DNA from: JAJPKK01 sp963807015 | Lineage (GTDB): Bacteria; Pseudomonadota; Alphaproteobacteria; Rhizobiales; Xanthobacteraceae | Direction of reading: 5' to 3' | NCBI GenBank assembly: GCA_963807015.1 | Contig: CAWEAS010000012.1 | Coordinates: 124,001-188,000 of the forward strand | DNA length: 64,000 nt | Part shown: one piece after another, positions 34,771 through 45,500 of the stretch | How the letters are laid out: every line of letters begins with the position of its first letter | How positions within the stretch are numbered: the stretch's first letter is position 1 | Position numbers and translations under genes: made by a program | Notes under the pieces: generated by a model | What the model was told of the DNA's origin: nothing | Seen by the model: only the letters and a program-made list of their open reading frames with translations | Database searches by the model: none

Positions 34771-35782
34771 ATGCTCGATTCGTCTCCAGCCTTCGACAAT
34801 GGCGCCCCCTCAAACGGCTCCGAGCATCATGATAATTCGACCCCGCTGTCATCGCTTGATGCATTGTCTCGCGACATTGCCGATATCGTCGAGCAGATTG
34901 GCCCCGCAGTCGTGCGCGTCGAACCCTTGCGGAGCGGAGAGATGCCCGCCGGCATCGGCTCTGGCGTTGTCATCTCGCCCGATGGACTGGTGCTCACCAA
35001 TAGCCATGTGGTTTACGGCCATAGGGAGGCTCGTCTTGCCGACAGCGAGGGCCGCGTGCTTGAGGCACGCCTGATCGGCGAGGACCGAGATACCGACATC
35101 GCGCTGTTGCGGGTCACGGCGGCTCGCCAGCTCGCTTGGGCGCCGCTTGGCGAACTCGAAGCTGCTGCGGCGCGGTCAGATCGTGGTCGCGATCGGCAAT
35201 CCGCTTGGGTTCGAATTTACCGTAACATCGGGCGTCGTGTCGGCGCTTGGCCGCTCGCTGCGTGCATCCAATGGGCGCCTGATCGATGACGTAGTGCAGA
35301 CAGATGCGGCCCTTAATCCGGGAAATTCCGGTGGCCCCTTGGTCAATACGCGGGGCGAAGTGGTCGGCATCAATACCGCGGTCATTGCGGGAGCGCAGGG
35401 CATTTGTTTTGCCGTTGCAAGCAATACTGCGAAGTTCGTTCTCGGCGAACTTATCCGTCACGGCCGCGTACGGCGCGCATACGTTGGGGTGTCGGCACAG
35501 ACAGTACCGGTGCCGCGACGGCATGCCCGTGAGTTCGGTCTCGAAAATCCGCGCGGTGCTTTGGTGACTGGGATCGAGAGAGACAGCCCGGCTGCAGTTG
35601 GAGGTCTCCTCACCCAAGATATCGTGGTCATGCTCGATTCTGAGCATGTCGGCGGCGTAGACGATCTTGTGCGCCTCCTCGACGGCACCAAGGTCGACCG
35701 TCCGGTTAAATTGACGGTATTGCGGTTCGGTAAGCTGGTTGAAATGACCGTGAGACCAATCGAGCGACGCGCGAACGGCTGA
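34771..35782 (+). pseudogene. HtrA-like serine protease with PDZ domain, frameshifted as sequenced
   Basis: The first part (from the ATG at 34771, or the GTG at 34744) has GIGSGVVISPDGLVLTNSHV with the catalytic His and RDTDIALLRV with the Asp. The frame then fails at GAACTC (35152-35157). Deleting one A gives PLGDSKLLRRGQIVVAIGNP and the remainder in a new frame: DAALNPGNSGGPLVNTRGEV with the catalytic Ser, then a PDZ domain (RRAYVGVSAQTVPV, GGLLTQDIVVMLDSEHV). The whole would be about 336 residues. There is no obvious signal peptide. The protease should be active if the shift is a sequencing artefact. Confidence 0.8.
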
Positions 35783-35986
35783 CACCAACTCAAAAGGCGA
35801 CATCAATCGCCCGAAGCAACCGCGGCCGATGGTCGAATTTTATTTCGGCGACGGCTTCTTGCCCGCCGCGAGTATCACAATCCCCTGTCATGAGACTAAG
35901 AGATCAACAAGGCCTTTGAACTGACCGCCACAGATCGCTAGGCTGCGCTCGCGTAATAACTTTCCAAACTACCATAAGAGGCCACC

Positions 35987-36217
35987 ATGAAGCTTTCCGG
36001 GACCATCGCACTCTCCGCAATTGTCGTACTGCTCGGGGGAAGCGCTTCTCTGGCGCAGGACACAAAACCTGCGGCAGCGCCTCCCGCTGCGTCGTCCGAT
36101 ACAAAGAGCTCCGTTTCGAAGGCCTGTACAGATTTGGCAAATGCCAAGGGTCTGCACGGTCCAGAGCGCAAAAGGTTCCGTGCCAGATGTAGGAAGAACG
36201 GCGGCAAGGAAGGTTGA
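35987..36217 (+). CDS. small secreted protein with one PsiF-type repeat
   Basis: 76 residues with AAGAGG upstream of the ATG. A signal peptide (LSGTIALSAIVVLLGGSASL ending AQ) is followed by a Pro/Ala spacer and KACTDLANAKGLHGPERKRF with CRKNGG, matching the PsiF repeat (C...A..KGL.G.ER..F...C). PsiF proteins are phosphate-starvation-linked periplasmic proteins of unknown activity. The two cysteines are spaced as in the family. Confidence 0.75.
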   Translation: MKLSGTIALSAIVVLLGGSASLAQDTKPAAAPPAASSDTKSSVSKACTDLANAKGLHGPERKRFRARCRKNGGKEG

Positions 36218-36230
36218 GCGCTGAGCACCG

Positions 36231-36761
36231 ATGGCGCGGATTTCGCTGATCGAAGCAAGCGAGCATCCCGAGCTTACCGAACTGATCGGGAAAATCCGCG
36301 CCGGACGCGGCGGAACGCTGATCAACGTCTACAAGCTGCTTCTACACGCTCCGCCGCTCGCCGAAATTTGGCTCTCTCTGATCAATGCGTTTCGTGAGCA
36401 CACATCTCTCGGTGACAGGCTACGCGAGATCGTGATCATTCGCGTCGGCCATCTTAACCGGGTCGATTACGTCGTCCGCCAGCACGTTCCCCGGCTCGCT
36501 CTTGCAGCGGGTCTGACGCTCGCAGAATGTGAGGCGCTTGCCGACAGCGACCCTGACGGTTTCAGCGCCCGCGAGCGGGCGGTGATCTCTTATGTGGATG
36601 CGATGACCGAACAAGTGCAGGTGCCCGAAACAGTGTTTGCAGCGTTACGCCCACATTTCAGCGAGCGGCAGCTCGTCGAGCTCTCGGTGCTGATCGGGAC
36701 TTACAATATGCACACGCGAGTGGTCGAGGCGCTGGGGATCGATCCCGAGCCGAATGGTTAG
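36231..36761 (+). CDS. carboxymuconolactone decarboxylase / AhpD-like family protein
   Basis: 176 residues. The family helix pattern is seen in PLAEIWLSLINAFREHTSLG, REIVIIRVGHLNRVDYVVRQ with HVPRLALAAGLT, and ERAVISYVDAMTEQVQVPET. The conserved His is present, but the CxxC pair of true AhpD peroxidases is absent, so it is closer to the CMD type. The substrate is not predictable. It starts 13 bases after the PsiF-like gene. Confidence 0.85.
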   Translation: MARISLIEASEHPELTELIGKIRAGRGGTLINVYKLLLHAPPLAEIWLSLINAFREHTSLGDRLREIVIIRVGHLNRVDYVVRQHVPRLALAAGLTLAECEALADSDPDGFSARERAVISYVDAMTEQVQVPETVFAALRPHFSERQLVELSVLIGTYNMHTRVVEALGIDPEPNG

Positions 36762-36821
36762 GGCCGGTATTGCAATCACCGCCGGCCTCAACATGCACGC
36801 GTAGGCAGGGTGGTCGAAAAA

Positions 36822-37844
36822 ATGCGCAGGCCGTCAGACTTATCTCCCAAAGCGCCGGGAACGCGCATGCCGGGGTCCCGGCTTTGCCGAATAGCTCTTG
36901 CTGTCGCGCAATTTGCCCTGCTCGGCGGAACGGCAACCGCGGGCTTCCCGGAGCGAACGGTGCGCATCGTGGTGCCCTATGCGCCTGGTGGCGGAAACGA
37001 CACGCTCGCGCGGGTACTTGGACGCAAACTCGAGGAAATCTGGGGCAAGCCCGTCATCATCGAGAACAAGTCGGGCGCAAATACAATGATCGCCACCGAG
37101 TATGTGGCTCGGCTTGAGCCTAACGGCCACAACATTCTCATGGTGACGACGATTTTCGCCGTCAACCCATCGCTCGTGAGCAAGCTGCCCTATGACACGC
37201 TCTCGGATTTCACCCCGGTCATACTCGCCGGCAGCGCGCCGACCGTTCTGGTGACGCGCCCAACGCTGCCCGTTACTTCGGTCGCCGAATTGATCGCTTA
37301 CGGAAAAGCCAATCCCGGCCGGCTCACGTACGGCACTCCCGAGGTCGGAACCGCACCATTCCTCGGTGCTGAATTGCTCAAGATCGATGGCAAATTCGAT
37401 GCGGTCAACGTGGCCTATCGAGGAACGCGCCAGCAGTTGTTCGCGTTGCTGTCTGGCGAGATTGACTACGGATTCGACCTCGTAACCTCGCTCGAATACG
37501 TCAAAACCGGGCGACTAAAGGCCCTCGCGGTGATGGCATCGCATCGGCTCGACAAATTTCCCGAAATCCCGACGATGAACGAAGCCGGGCTGCCAGGGTA
37601 CGAAGTAGCGACGTGGTACGGGTTTGTCGTCCGCCAAGGGACGTCACCGGAAGTGCTTCGGGAGATAAACCGGGCCTTCAATCAAGCAATCGAAGACCCC
37701 GCCATCAGAATCGGCATGGATGGGCTCGGCATTCAGTTGATCGGAGGAACGGCGGACGCGTTTGCTGCGCACATCCATTTGGAAATGGATCGCTGGGCTG
37801 CCATGCTCCGCAAGACGGGCATCAGGCTCGACAATGGGCGCTGA
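36822..37844 (+). CDS. tripartite tricarboxylate transporter-type substrate-binding protein (Bug/TctC)
   Basis: 340 residues from the ATG at 36822; the ATG at 36867 (MPGSRLCRIALAVAQFALLG) would give a cleaner signal peptide and a GGGAA site. The mature part begins FPERTVRIVVPYAPGGGNDT, the Bug family lead, with KLEEIWGKPVIIENKSGANT, then TPEVGTAPFLGAELLKIDGK and IPTMNEAGLPGYEVATWYGF. Bug proteins bind carboxylates in the periplasm. No TctA/TctB membrane genes are adjacent, so it is an orphan receptor, common in this group. Confidence 0.9.
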   Translation: MRRPSDLSPKAPGTRMPGSRLCRIALAVAQFALLGGTATAGFPERTVRIVVPYAPGGGNDTLARVLGRKLEEIWGKPVIIENKSGANTMIATEYVARLEPNGHNILMVTTIFAVNPSLVSKLPYDTLSDFTPVILAGSAPTVLVTRPTLPVTSVAELIAYGKANPGRLTYGTPEVGTAPFLGAELLKIDGKFDAVNVAYRGTRQQLFALLSGEIDYGFDLVTSLEYVKTGRLKALAVMASHRLDKFPEIPTMNEAGLPGYEVATWYGFVVRQGTSPEVLREINRAFNQAIEDPAIRIGMDGLGIQLIGGTADAFAAHIHLEMDRWAAMLRKTGIRLDNGR

Positions 37845-38059
37845 TTAAACCCACCGCCGGTTGCAGTGCCTGTCCGTGCATGGATTTTTTTTCATGACTC
37901 GGAAAAGCGAGGGTAAGGTCGAGTCTCCCAGTATCGGGTTGGCGCGGTATGGTAAAGCAGCGCCGACCTATGCGAGAATGCATAGACGGGGCGAGCCCTT
38001 GCATATTGCGCTGCTTCCGCGCGAGGGCTCCTGCGGCATGTGGGGCTGAGTTTCAAGAC

Positions 38060-39373
38060 ATGGACGATCGCACTACCACCACCGATTTTACAAGAACAGC
38101 CCCCGGGGTGAGGCCGACCAAGGTCGTGGCCTCGAAGAAGCGCAGGTGGGTCGGGTTCTTGGTCTTCCTCCTCATCGCGGTCGGGGTCGGTTGGTTGATT
38201 TACGCGCGGCAAACCACTCAACCGCCGGCACGCCGCGGCGAAGGACCACCGGTTACCGTCGTTGCCGTGCCGGCGGCCACCGGCAACATTGACGTCAATC
38301 TCAATGCACTTGGCACCGTAACCTCGCTCGCGACCATTACGGTCAGGTCGCAAATCAGCGGCCAGTTGGTGCGCGTCGTCTACACGGAAGGGCAAATCGT
38401 CAAAAAGGGAGACCTGCTGGCTGAGATCGATTCGCGGCCCTATGAACTTGCGCTGGCCCAAGCCCAAGGCACGCTCGAGCGCGATCAGGCTCTCCTTCAG
38501 ACCGCGGAACTCGATCTCAAGCGCTACCAGGACCTGGTGAAGACCAATGCCGTTCCTCGGCAGCAGCTCGACAACCAAGTCTCTCTCGTAATTCAGTACA
38601 AGGGCAACATAATTTCAGATCAGGCACAGATCGACACGCAGAAGCTCAACATTGCATATTGCCATATTACCGCCCCGGTGGACGGCCGCGTTGGCCTGCG
38701 TTTGGTCGACCAGGGGAACTATGTAACGCCCGGCGACGCCACCGGCATCGTCGTCATCACCCAGCTGCAGCCGATCACCGTCATCTTTCCGATTCCGGAA
38801 GACAACCTGCCGCAAATCTCCAAGCGTCAGCGCGATGGTGCAAGGCTGCCGGTCACAGCCTTTGATCGCAGCGGCAGCATCAAGCTCAGCGAAGGCGAGC
38901 TGAAAACACTCGATAATCAGATCGATACCACGACCGGCACACTGAAGCTGCGCGCCGAGTTCGCCAATCAAGATGGCGCGCTGTTTCCCAATCAGTTCGT
39001 CAACGTGCGGCTCCTTGTCGACCAACTACGCGATACGGTCGTCATTCCGACCAGCGCGGTGCAGCGGGGCGCCCCTGGCACATTCGTATTTCTCGTGAAT
39101 AACGACAATACGGTCACGGTCCGGCCGGTCACCCTTGGACCGACCAATGGCGACCGGGTCGCGGTCCAATCTGGCCTTGCCGCCGGAGATAACGTCGTGA
39201 TCGATGGCGCGGACAAACTGCGCAACGGAGCGCACGTTACATTGCGTGCTGCCGGGGGCGGTGGGAACGCGCCGCCCGGTGGCTCCCAAAAGACGCCCGC
39301 AAACCCCAACACCCAGAACGGCGCCCCGGCGAATCCGGACAGCGGATCGCGGCGACGGCGGAATTCGCAATGA
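38060..39373 (+). CDS. mdtA: RND efflux periplasmic adaptor, MdtA-like
   Basis: 437 residues from the ATG at 38060. One N-terminal membrane anchor (VGFLVFLLIAVGVGWLIYAR) is followed by lipoyl halves (TVRSQISGQLVRVVYTEGQI and ITAPVDGRVGLRLVDQGNYV), the coiled coil (ALAQAQGTLERDQALLQTAE), and a barrel with VIPTSAVQRGAPGTFVFLV. The C-terminal 40 residues are Gly/Pro/Asn-rich and likely disordered. It leads an operon with two permeases, as in mdtABC: the mdtB-like gene starts 51 bases later. Confidence 0.92.
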   Translation: MDDRTTTTDFTRTAPGVRPTKVVASKKRRWVGFLVFLLIAVGVGWLIYARQTTQPPARRGEGPPVTVVAVPAATGNIDVNLNALGTVTSLATITVRSQISGQLVRVVYTEGQIVKKGDLLAEIDSRPYELALAQAQGTLERDQALLQTAELDLKRYQDLVKTNAVPRQQLDNQVSLVIQYKGNIISDQAQIDTQKLNIAYCHITAPVDGRVGLRLVDQGNYVTPGDATGIVVITQLQPITVIFPIPEDNLPQISKRQRDGARLPVTAFDRSGSIKLSEGELKTLDNQIDTTTGTLKLRAEFANQDGALFPNQFVNVRLLVDQLRDTVVIPTSAVQRGAPGTFVFLVNNDNTVTVRPVTLGPTNGDRVAVQSGLAAGDNVVIDGADKLRNGAHVTLRAAGGGGNAPPGGSQKTPANPNTQNGAPANPDSGSRRRRNSQ

Positions 39374-39424
39374 CAGTCGCCTTCACCAGCTGTCACGGCG
39401 GCGCTCTGAGTTGAGGGGCCGAAT

Positions 39425-42400
39425 ATGAGCCCGTCACGGCCGTTTATCCTGCGACCGGTGGCGACAACGCTGCTGATGATCGCGATTATGCTATCGGGCT
39501 TCGTAGCGTACCGATTTCTGCCGCTCGCTGCGCTGCCGGAAGTCGATTATCCGACGATCCAGGTACAGACTTTCTATCCCGGGGCAAGTCCCGACGTTAT
39601 GACTTCCTCGGTCACGGCGCCCCTCGAGGTCCAGTTCGGGCAAATGCCGGCGCTGAACCAAATGAGTTCGGCAAGTTCGGCCGGTTCGTCGGTTATCACC
39701 CTTCAATTCAGTCTCAATCTCAGCCTAGACGTCGCCGAGCAGGAGGTGCAGGCCGCCATCAACGCCGCCGGCAACCTACTCCCGTCCGACCTTCCGGCGC
39801 CGCCGATCTACGCGAAAGTAAATCCCGCGGACGCGCCGATTCTGACCCTGGCGCTGCGGTCGGACACGCTGCCCCTGCCGCAGGTTGAAGACCTCGCGGA
39901 CACAAGGCTCGCGATGAAGCTGTCCCAGCTTCCGGGCGTTGGTCTTGTGAGCATCAGCGGCGGCCAGAGGCCGGCGGTCCGCATCCAGGCCGACCTGCGC
40001 AAGCTTGCCGCCTATGGGCTCAACATCGACGACCTGCGCACAACTCTTGGGAACGCCAACGTCAACACGCCTAAAGGCAACTTCGATGGTCCAATGCGCG
40101 CGTCGACCATCAACGCCAACGATCAACTGATGACCGCTGCGGAATACCGCAACCTGGTGATCGCCTACAAGAACGGATCACCGGTTCGATTGAGCGACGT
40201 TGCAAACGCGATCGACGGTGCCCAAAACGACAAGCTCGCTGCTTGGATGAACATGACCCCGGCGGTCATCCTCAATGTTCAGCGGCAACCGGGCGCCAAC
40301 GTCATCGAAGTGGTCGACAACATCAAATCACTGCTGCCGCAGCTCACAGCCTCGTTGCCGGCGGCCGTCGACGTGTCGATCCTCACTGACCGCACTGTGA
40401 CGATAAGGGCGTCGGTCGAGGACGTCGAATTCGAACTGATGCTCGCCGTCATCCTCGTGGTGTTGGTGATCTTCGTATTCTTGCGCAGTGCCCGCGCGAC
40501 CATCATCCCGAGCCTTTCGGTGCCATTGTCGCTGGTCGGTACGTTCGGCGCGATGTACATGCTTGGCTTCAGCCTCAACAACCTTTCGCTGATGGCACTG
40601 ACGATTTCGTCGGGCTTCGTCGTCGACGACGCCATCGTCGTCATCGAGAATATTTCCCGCTACATCGAGGAAGGCGAATCCCCGCTCGAGGCTGCGTTGC
40701 GCGGTTCCGAGCAGATCGGGTTTACGATTATCTCGCTGACGATTTCGTTGATCGCAGTGCTCATTCCGCTGCTGTTCATGGGCGACGTGGTCGGCCGCCT
40801 GTTCCGCGAATTTGCGATCACGCTTGCAGTCACGATCCTGATCTCCGCCGTTGTCTCGCTGACGCTTGTTCCGATGGCGTGCGCGAAGCTGCTCAAGCCG
40901 GCGGCCGAGGAGCACGAGAACGCATTCCAGCGGCGGACAAGGCTGTGGTTCGATGCCCTCATCGACGGCTACGCCGTGCTGCTGCGGTACGTACTCGATC
41001 GGCAGACTGCGACTCTGATCGTGGCCGTGGGCACCGTGGTACTGACGGCATGGCTCTATGTGATCATCCCGAAGGGCTTTTTCCCGGTGCAGGACACCGG
41101 TCTGATCCAAGGTATTACCGAGGCGCCGCAATGGATCTCGTTTTCGGCCATGGCCGAACGGCAACGTTCTCTTGCCGCGGTCATTCTGAAGGATCAGGAC
41201 GTTGCCAGCTTGTCCTCGTTCATCGGCGTGGACGGCACCAACATCACCCTCAACAGCGGCCGTTTGCTCATCAATCTTAAACCGCATGATGAGCGCACGG
41301 CCGACATCAGCACGATCGTACGGCGTATCACCAAGGCAACAGAGTCGGTGGAGGGCATCTCGCTCTATTTGCAGCCGGTGCAGGACCTGGCGATCGACGA
41401 CGCCGTGAGCCGCACCCAATATCAATTCTCGATGGAGGACGCCAATCCCGACGAGCTTGGAGTTTGGGCGCCTCGCCTCGTCGACAAGCTTAATTCGATG
41501 CCGCAGTTTTCGCAGGTGTCGAGTGACATCGCGGCTTACGGGTTGACCGCGTACGTCGATATCGACCGTGACACAGCCGGCCGCTTCGGCATTACGCCGG
41601 CAACCATCGATAACGCGCTTTATGACTCGTTCGGCCAGCGGATCGTTTCAACCATCTTCACCAATTCGAACCAGTACCGCGTCATTCTCGAGACCGATCC
41701 GAAGCTGCAGGCCTCGCTCGAACTCGTTTGGCGCCATCTACGTGCCGACCTCCACCGGCACCGGGCAGGTGCCCCTGTCGGTCGTCGCGAAGGTGCGCGA
41801 AACCGTTTCGCCTCTGCGCATCGATCATCTGGGTCAGTTTCCGTCGACCGCGATTTCCTTCAATCTGGCGCCCGGCGCCTCATTGGGCGAGGCCGTCGAT
41901 GGGATACGACAAGCGCGGCAAGAGATCGGTCTTCCGGTCAGCGCCAATATACGGTTGCAGGGCGCGGCGCTCGCCTTCCAAAAGTCACTCGCCAATGAGT
42001 TGCTGCTGATTCTGGCTGCGATCGTCACGGTCTATATTGTGCTGGGTGTCCTGTACGAAAGCTTCGTGCATCCGGTCACCATTCTCTCGACATTGCCGTC
42101 GGCGGGAATCGGCGCACTGCTCGCGCTCATGCTTGCAGACGATGACCTCACGATCATCGCGATCATCGGCATCATCCTGCTGATCGGCATCGTCAAAAAG
42201 AACGCGATCATGATGATCGACTTCGCGCTCGACGCCCAACGTAGTGAGGGCAAATCGCCGCGCGAAGCCATTTATCAAGCCTGCCTCCTCCGGTTCCGGC
42301 CGATTTTGATGACCACGATGGCGGCCGTGCTGGGTGCGCTGCCGCTGATGATAGGCACCGGCGTAGGATCGGAGCTGCGTCATCCCCTCGGCATTTCGAT

Positions 42401-42542
42401 CGTCGGTGGCCTGTTGGTTAGCCAAGTCCTGACCCTATTCACCACGCCCGTGATCTACCTGTGGTTCGATCGCCTGCAGTCGCGGTATTTTAACATCGAC
42501 GACACCATGCGCGACGCCGAACAGGGGAGCCCGGCGGAATGA
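39425..42542 (+). pseudogene. mdtB: RND efflux permease, MdtB-like, frameshifted as sequenced
   Basis: About 1038 residues once corrected. The first frame runs from the ATG at 39425 (SPSRPFILRPVATTLLMIAI) through SSGFVVDDAIVVIENISRYI and the first part of the second porter domain. At GAACTC (41720-41725) it leaves frame. Removing one A gives QASLDSFGAIYVPTSTGTGQ and carries on to TGQVPLSVVAKV, IVKKNAIMMIDFALDAQRSE and the end at 42542. The stop region overlaps the mdtC-like start by four bases (ATGA type), which implies coupled translation and argues that the gene is functional. It would pair with MdtC as a heterotrimer. Confidence 0.88.
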
Positions 42543-45500
42543 ATCCGTCGACCCCATTCATCCGCAGGCCTGTCGCGACGATCCTGCTCACCTTTGGGGT
42601 CGCCGCCGCTGGTATGGTCGCATTCTTTCAGCTCCCGGTGTCGCCGCTACCGCAAGTCGATTATCCGACGATCTCGGTGCAGGCTCAGCTACCTGGGGCG
42701 AGCCCGGACGTTGTGGCGACCACGGTCGCCACTCCACTCGAACGCCATCTTGGCCAAATCGCCGACGTAACCGAGATGACATCATCGAGCACAGTGGGCT
42801 CGACCCGCATCAACCTGCAATTTGGTCTCAATCGCGACATCAACGGTGCGGCTCGCGACGTACAGGCAGCGATCAATGCAGCCCACGCCGACCTGCCGAC
42901 CAGCCTGCGGACCAACCCGACCTATAAGAAGGTCAATCCCGCGGACGCTCCGATTCTCATCATAGCGCTTACCTCCGACACCCTTCGGCCCGGAGAGTTG
43001 TACGACGCGGCATCGACCGTGCTGTCGCAAAAGCTGTCCCAGATCGAAGGCATCGGCGAAGTCACAGTCGGCGGCAGCTCTCTCCCGGCCGTGCGGGTGG
43101 AGCTAAACCCGCATGCGCTCTTCAAATACGGCATAGGATTGGAGGATATCCGCGCCGCTCTTGCCTCCGCCAATGCGCATAGTCCCAAAGGGTCGATCGA
43201 AGTCGGCGATAAGCATTACCAAATTTACGACAACGACCAAGCAAACGTCGCTGATCAATATCGACCGCTGGTCGTCGCCTATCGCAACGGCGCGGCGGTT
43301 CGGCTTGCGGACGTTGGCGAGGTAACGGATTCGGTCGAGAACATCCGCAATGCTGGAATTTCCAACGGCAAGCCTTCGGTCTTGGTGATCCTCTATCGCG
43401 CGCCGGGCGCCAACATCATCGACACCGTCGACCGGGTCATGGCGCTCCTGCCGCAACTCAAAGCGTCGATCTCGCCAGCAATTGACCTCCTTCCGGCGGT
43501 GGACCGCTCGATCACGATCCGCGCTTCGCTTCAGGAGGTCGAGCGCACGCTGATGATCTCCGTTGTCCTCGTGATCATTGTGACGTTCTTATTCCTGCGC
43601 AACGTGCGCGCGACCTTGGTGCCCAGCATCGCCGTGCCGGTATCGCTCATCGGCACGTTCGCCATCATGTATCTGCTTGGTTACAGCCTCGACAACATCT
43701 CGCTGATGGCGCTCACTGTCGCTACCGGCTTTGTGGTCGATGACGCGATTGTCGTGCTCGAAAATGTATCGCGCCACATCGAGGCCGGGATGTCGCGCGT
43801 GCAGGCGGCCATCAAGGGGGCTGGCGAGGTTTGCTTTACCGTCATGTCGATGAGCATTTCCCTCATCGCGGTCTTCATTCCAATTCTGTTGATGGGCGGA
43901 ATCGTCGGACGCTTGTTCCGCGAGTTTGCGGTAACGCTTTCGGTGTCGATCATGGTGTCGCTCGCCGTATCGCTCGCGACAACGCCGATGATGTGTGCCC
44001 TGCTGCTTAAGCGCCAGGAGCACGGTCACGAAAGTCGATTTCAGCGAGTCAGCGAAGGCATCTTCGATGCGATGCTGCGGGGCTATGACCGTACATTGCG
44101 CTGGGCGCTCGACCACCCACTCCTTGTCGTGCTGACTTTGTTTGCGACGATCGCGGTCAATGTTCTTCTCTACATTGAGGTGCCGAAGGGCATTTTTCCC
44201 CAGCAGGATACCGGCCGAATTGTCGGAAACATTCAGGCCGACCAGAGCATCTCCTTCCAGCTGATGCGGCAAAAGATGCAGCAGTTCCAGGAGATCGTGC
44301 GGCAGGATCCGGCGATCGACACCGTGGTCGGCTTCACCGGGGGTGGGCAGACCAACGCCGGATTTTTTTTCATATCGCTCAAGCCGATGAGCCAGCGTGA
44401 CGTCTCCGCCGATCAGGTGATCGCGCGACTGCGCGGCAAGCTCGCCCAAGTTCCCGGCGCGACACTTTTCCTGCGGGCAGTCCAGGACATCAATATCGGC
44501 GGGCGCGCTGCGAACGCGCTCTATCAGTACACGCTCCAGGCCGATTCCGTGAATGATCTCTTTACGTGGGCGCCGCGCGTATTGGCCGCGATGCAGCAAA
44601 TGCCGGAGCTGGTCGACGTCAATTACGATCAGCAGAACAAGGGTCTCGAAACCGATCTGGAAATCGACCGGGACACTGCGGCGCGGCTCGGCATCACCGT
44701 CGCGCAAATCGACAACACGCTTTATGACGCCTACGGGCAGCGGCAAGTCTCGACGATCTACAATGCGCGCAACCAGTATCACGTCATTATGGAGGTCGCC
44801 CCCCAGTACTGGCAAAACCCGGAAGTGCTTGACGACGTATTCGTCAGCAAAGCCGGCGGCACCGTGGGCGGCACCCAAGGAACTCAGGCGGTCGCCGGCA
44901 CTGTAACGGGCTCGAGCACGGCGTCGACGGCGGCGACGGTCGCCGCTGACGCCGCACGCAATCTGGCGCTCAACTCCATTGGCAATACCGGCAAGGGCAC
45001 GGCTTCGACCGGCGCTGCGGTCAGTACCAGCGCCGAATCCATGGTGCCGCTCTCGGCAGTCAGTCATTTCAAGCCTGGCAGCATACCTCTTGCGGTCAAT
45101 CACCAGGGCTTGTTCGTCGCTACCACGATCTCATTCAACCTACCGGTGGGCCGATCACTCGGGGATGCCGTCACTGCCGTCAATCAAATGATGACCCGGA
45201 TCGGCGCGCCGGCGTCGGTCAGGGGCAGTTTTCAGGGCACGGCCCGGGTCTTCGAGCAGTCGCTTCGAAATGAGCCCTATCTGATCCTGGCCGCTCTCAT
45301 CGCCGTCTACATCGTCCTCGGCGTACTTTACGAGAGCTACATCCATCCGATCACCATCTTGTCGACTTTACCGTCAGCCGGTGTGGGCGCCGTTCTCGCG
45401 CTCATCGTCTGCAACACGGAGTTTAGCCTCATCAGCTTGATTGGGGTCATTCTGCTGATCGGACTCGTCAAGAAGAACGCAATTATGATGATCGACTTTG

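Noticed and set aside
40328..41425. 365-codon minus-strand frame opposite the MdtB-like gene
   Set aside because: Antisense shadow with His/Arg/Asp/Gln bias; the opposite strand has clear RND motifs. The same applies to 43589-45103.
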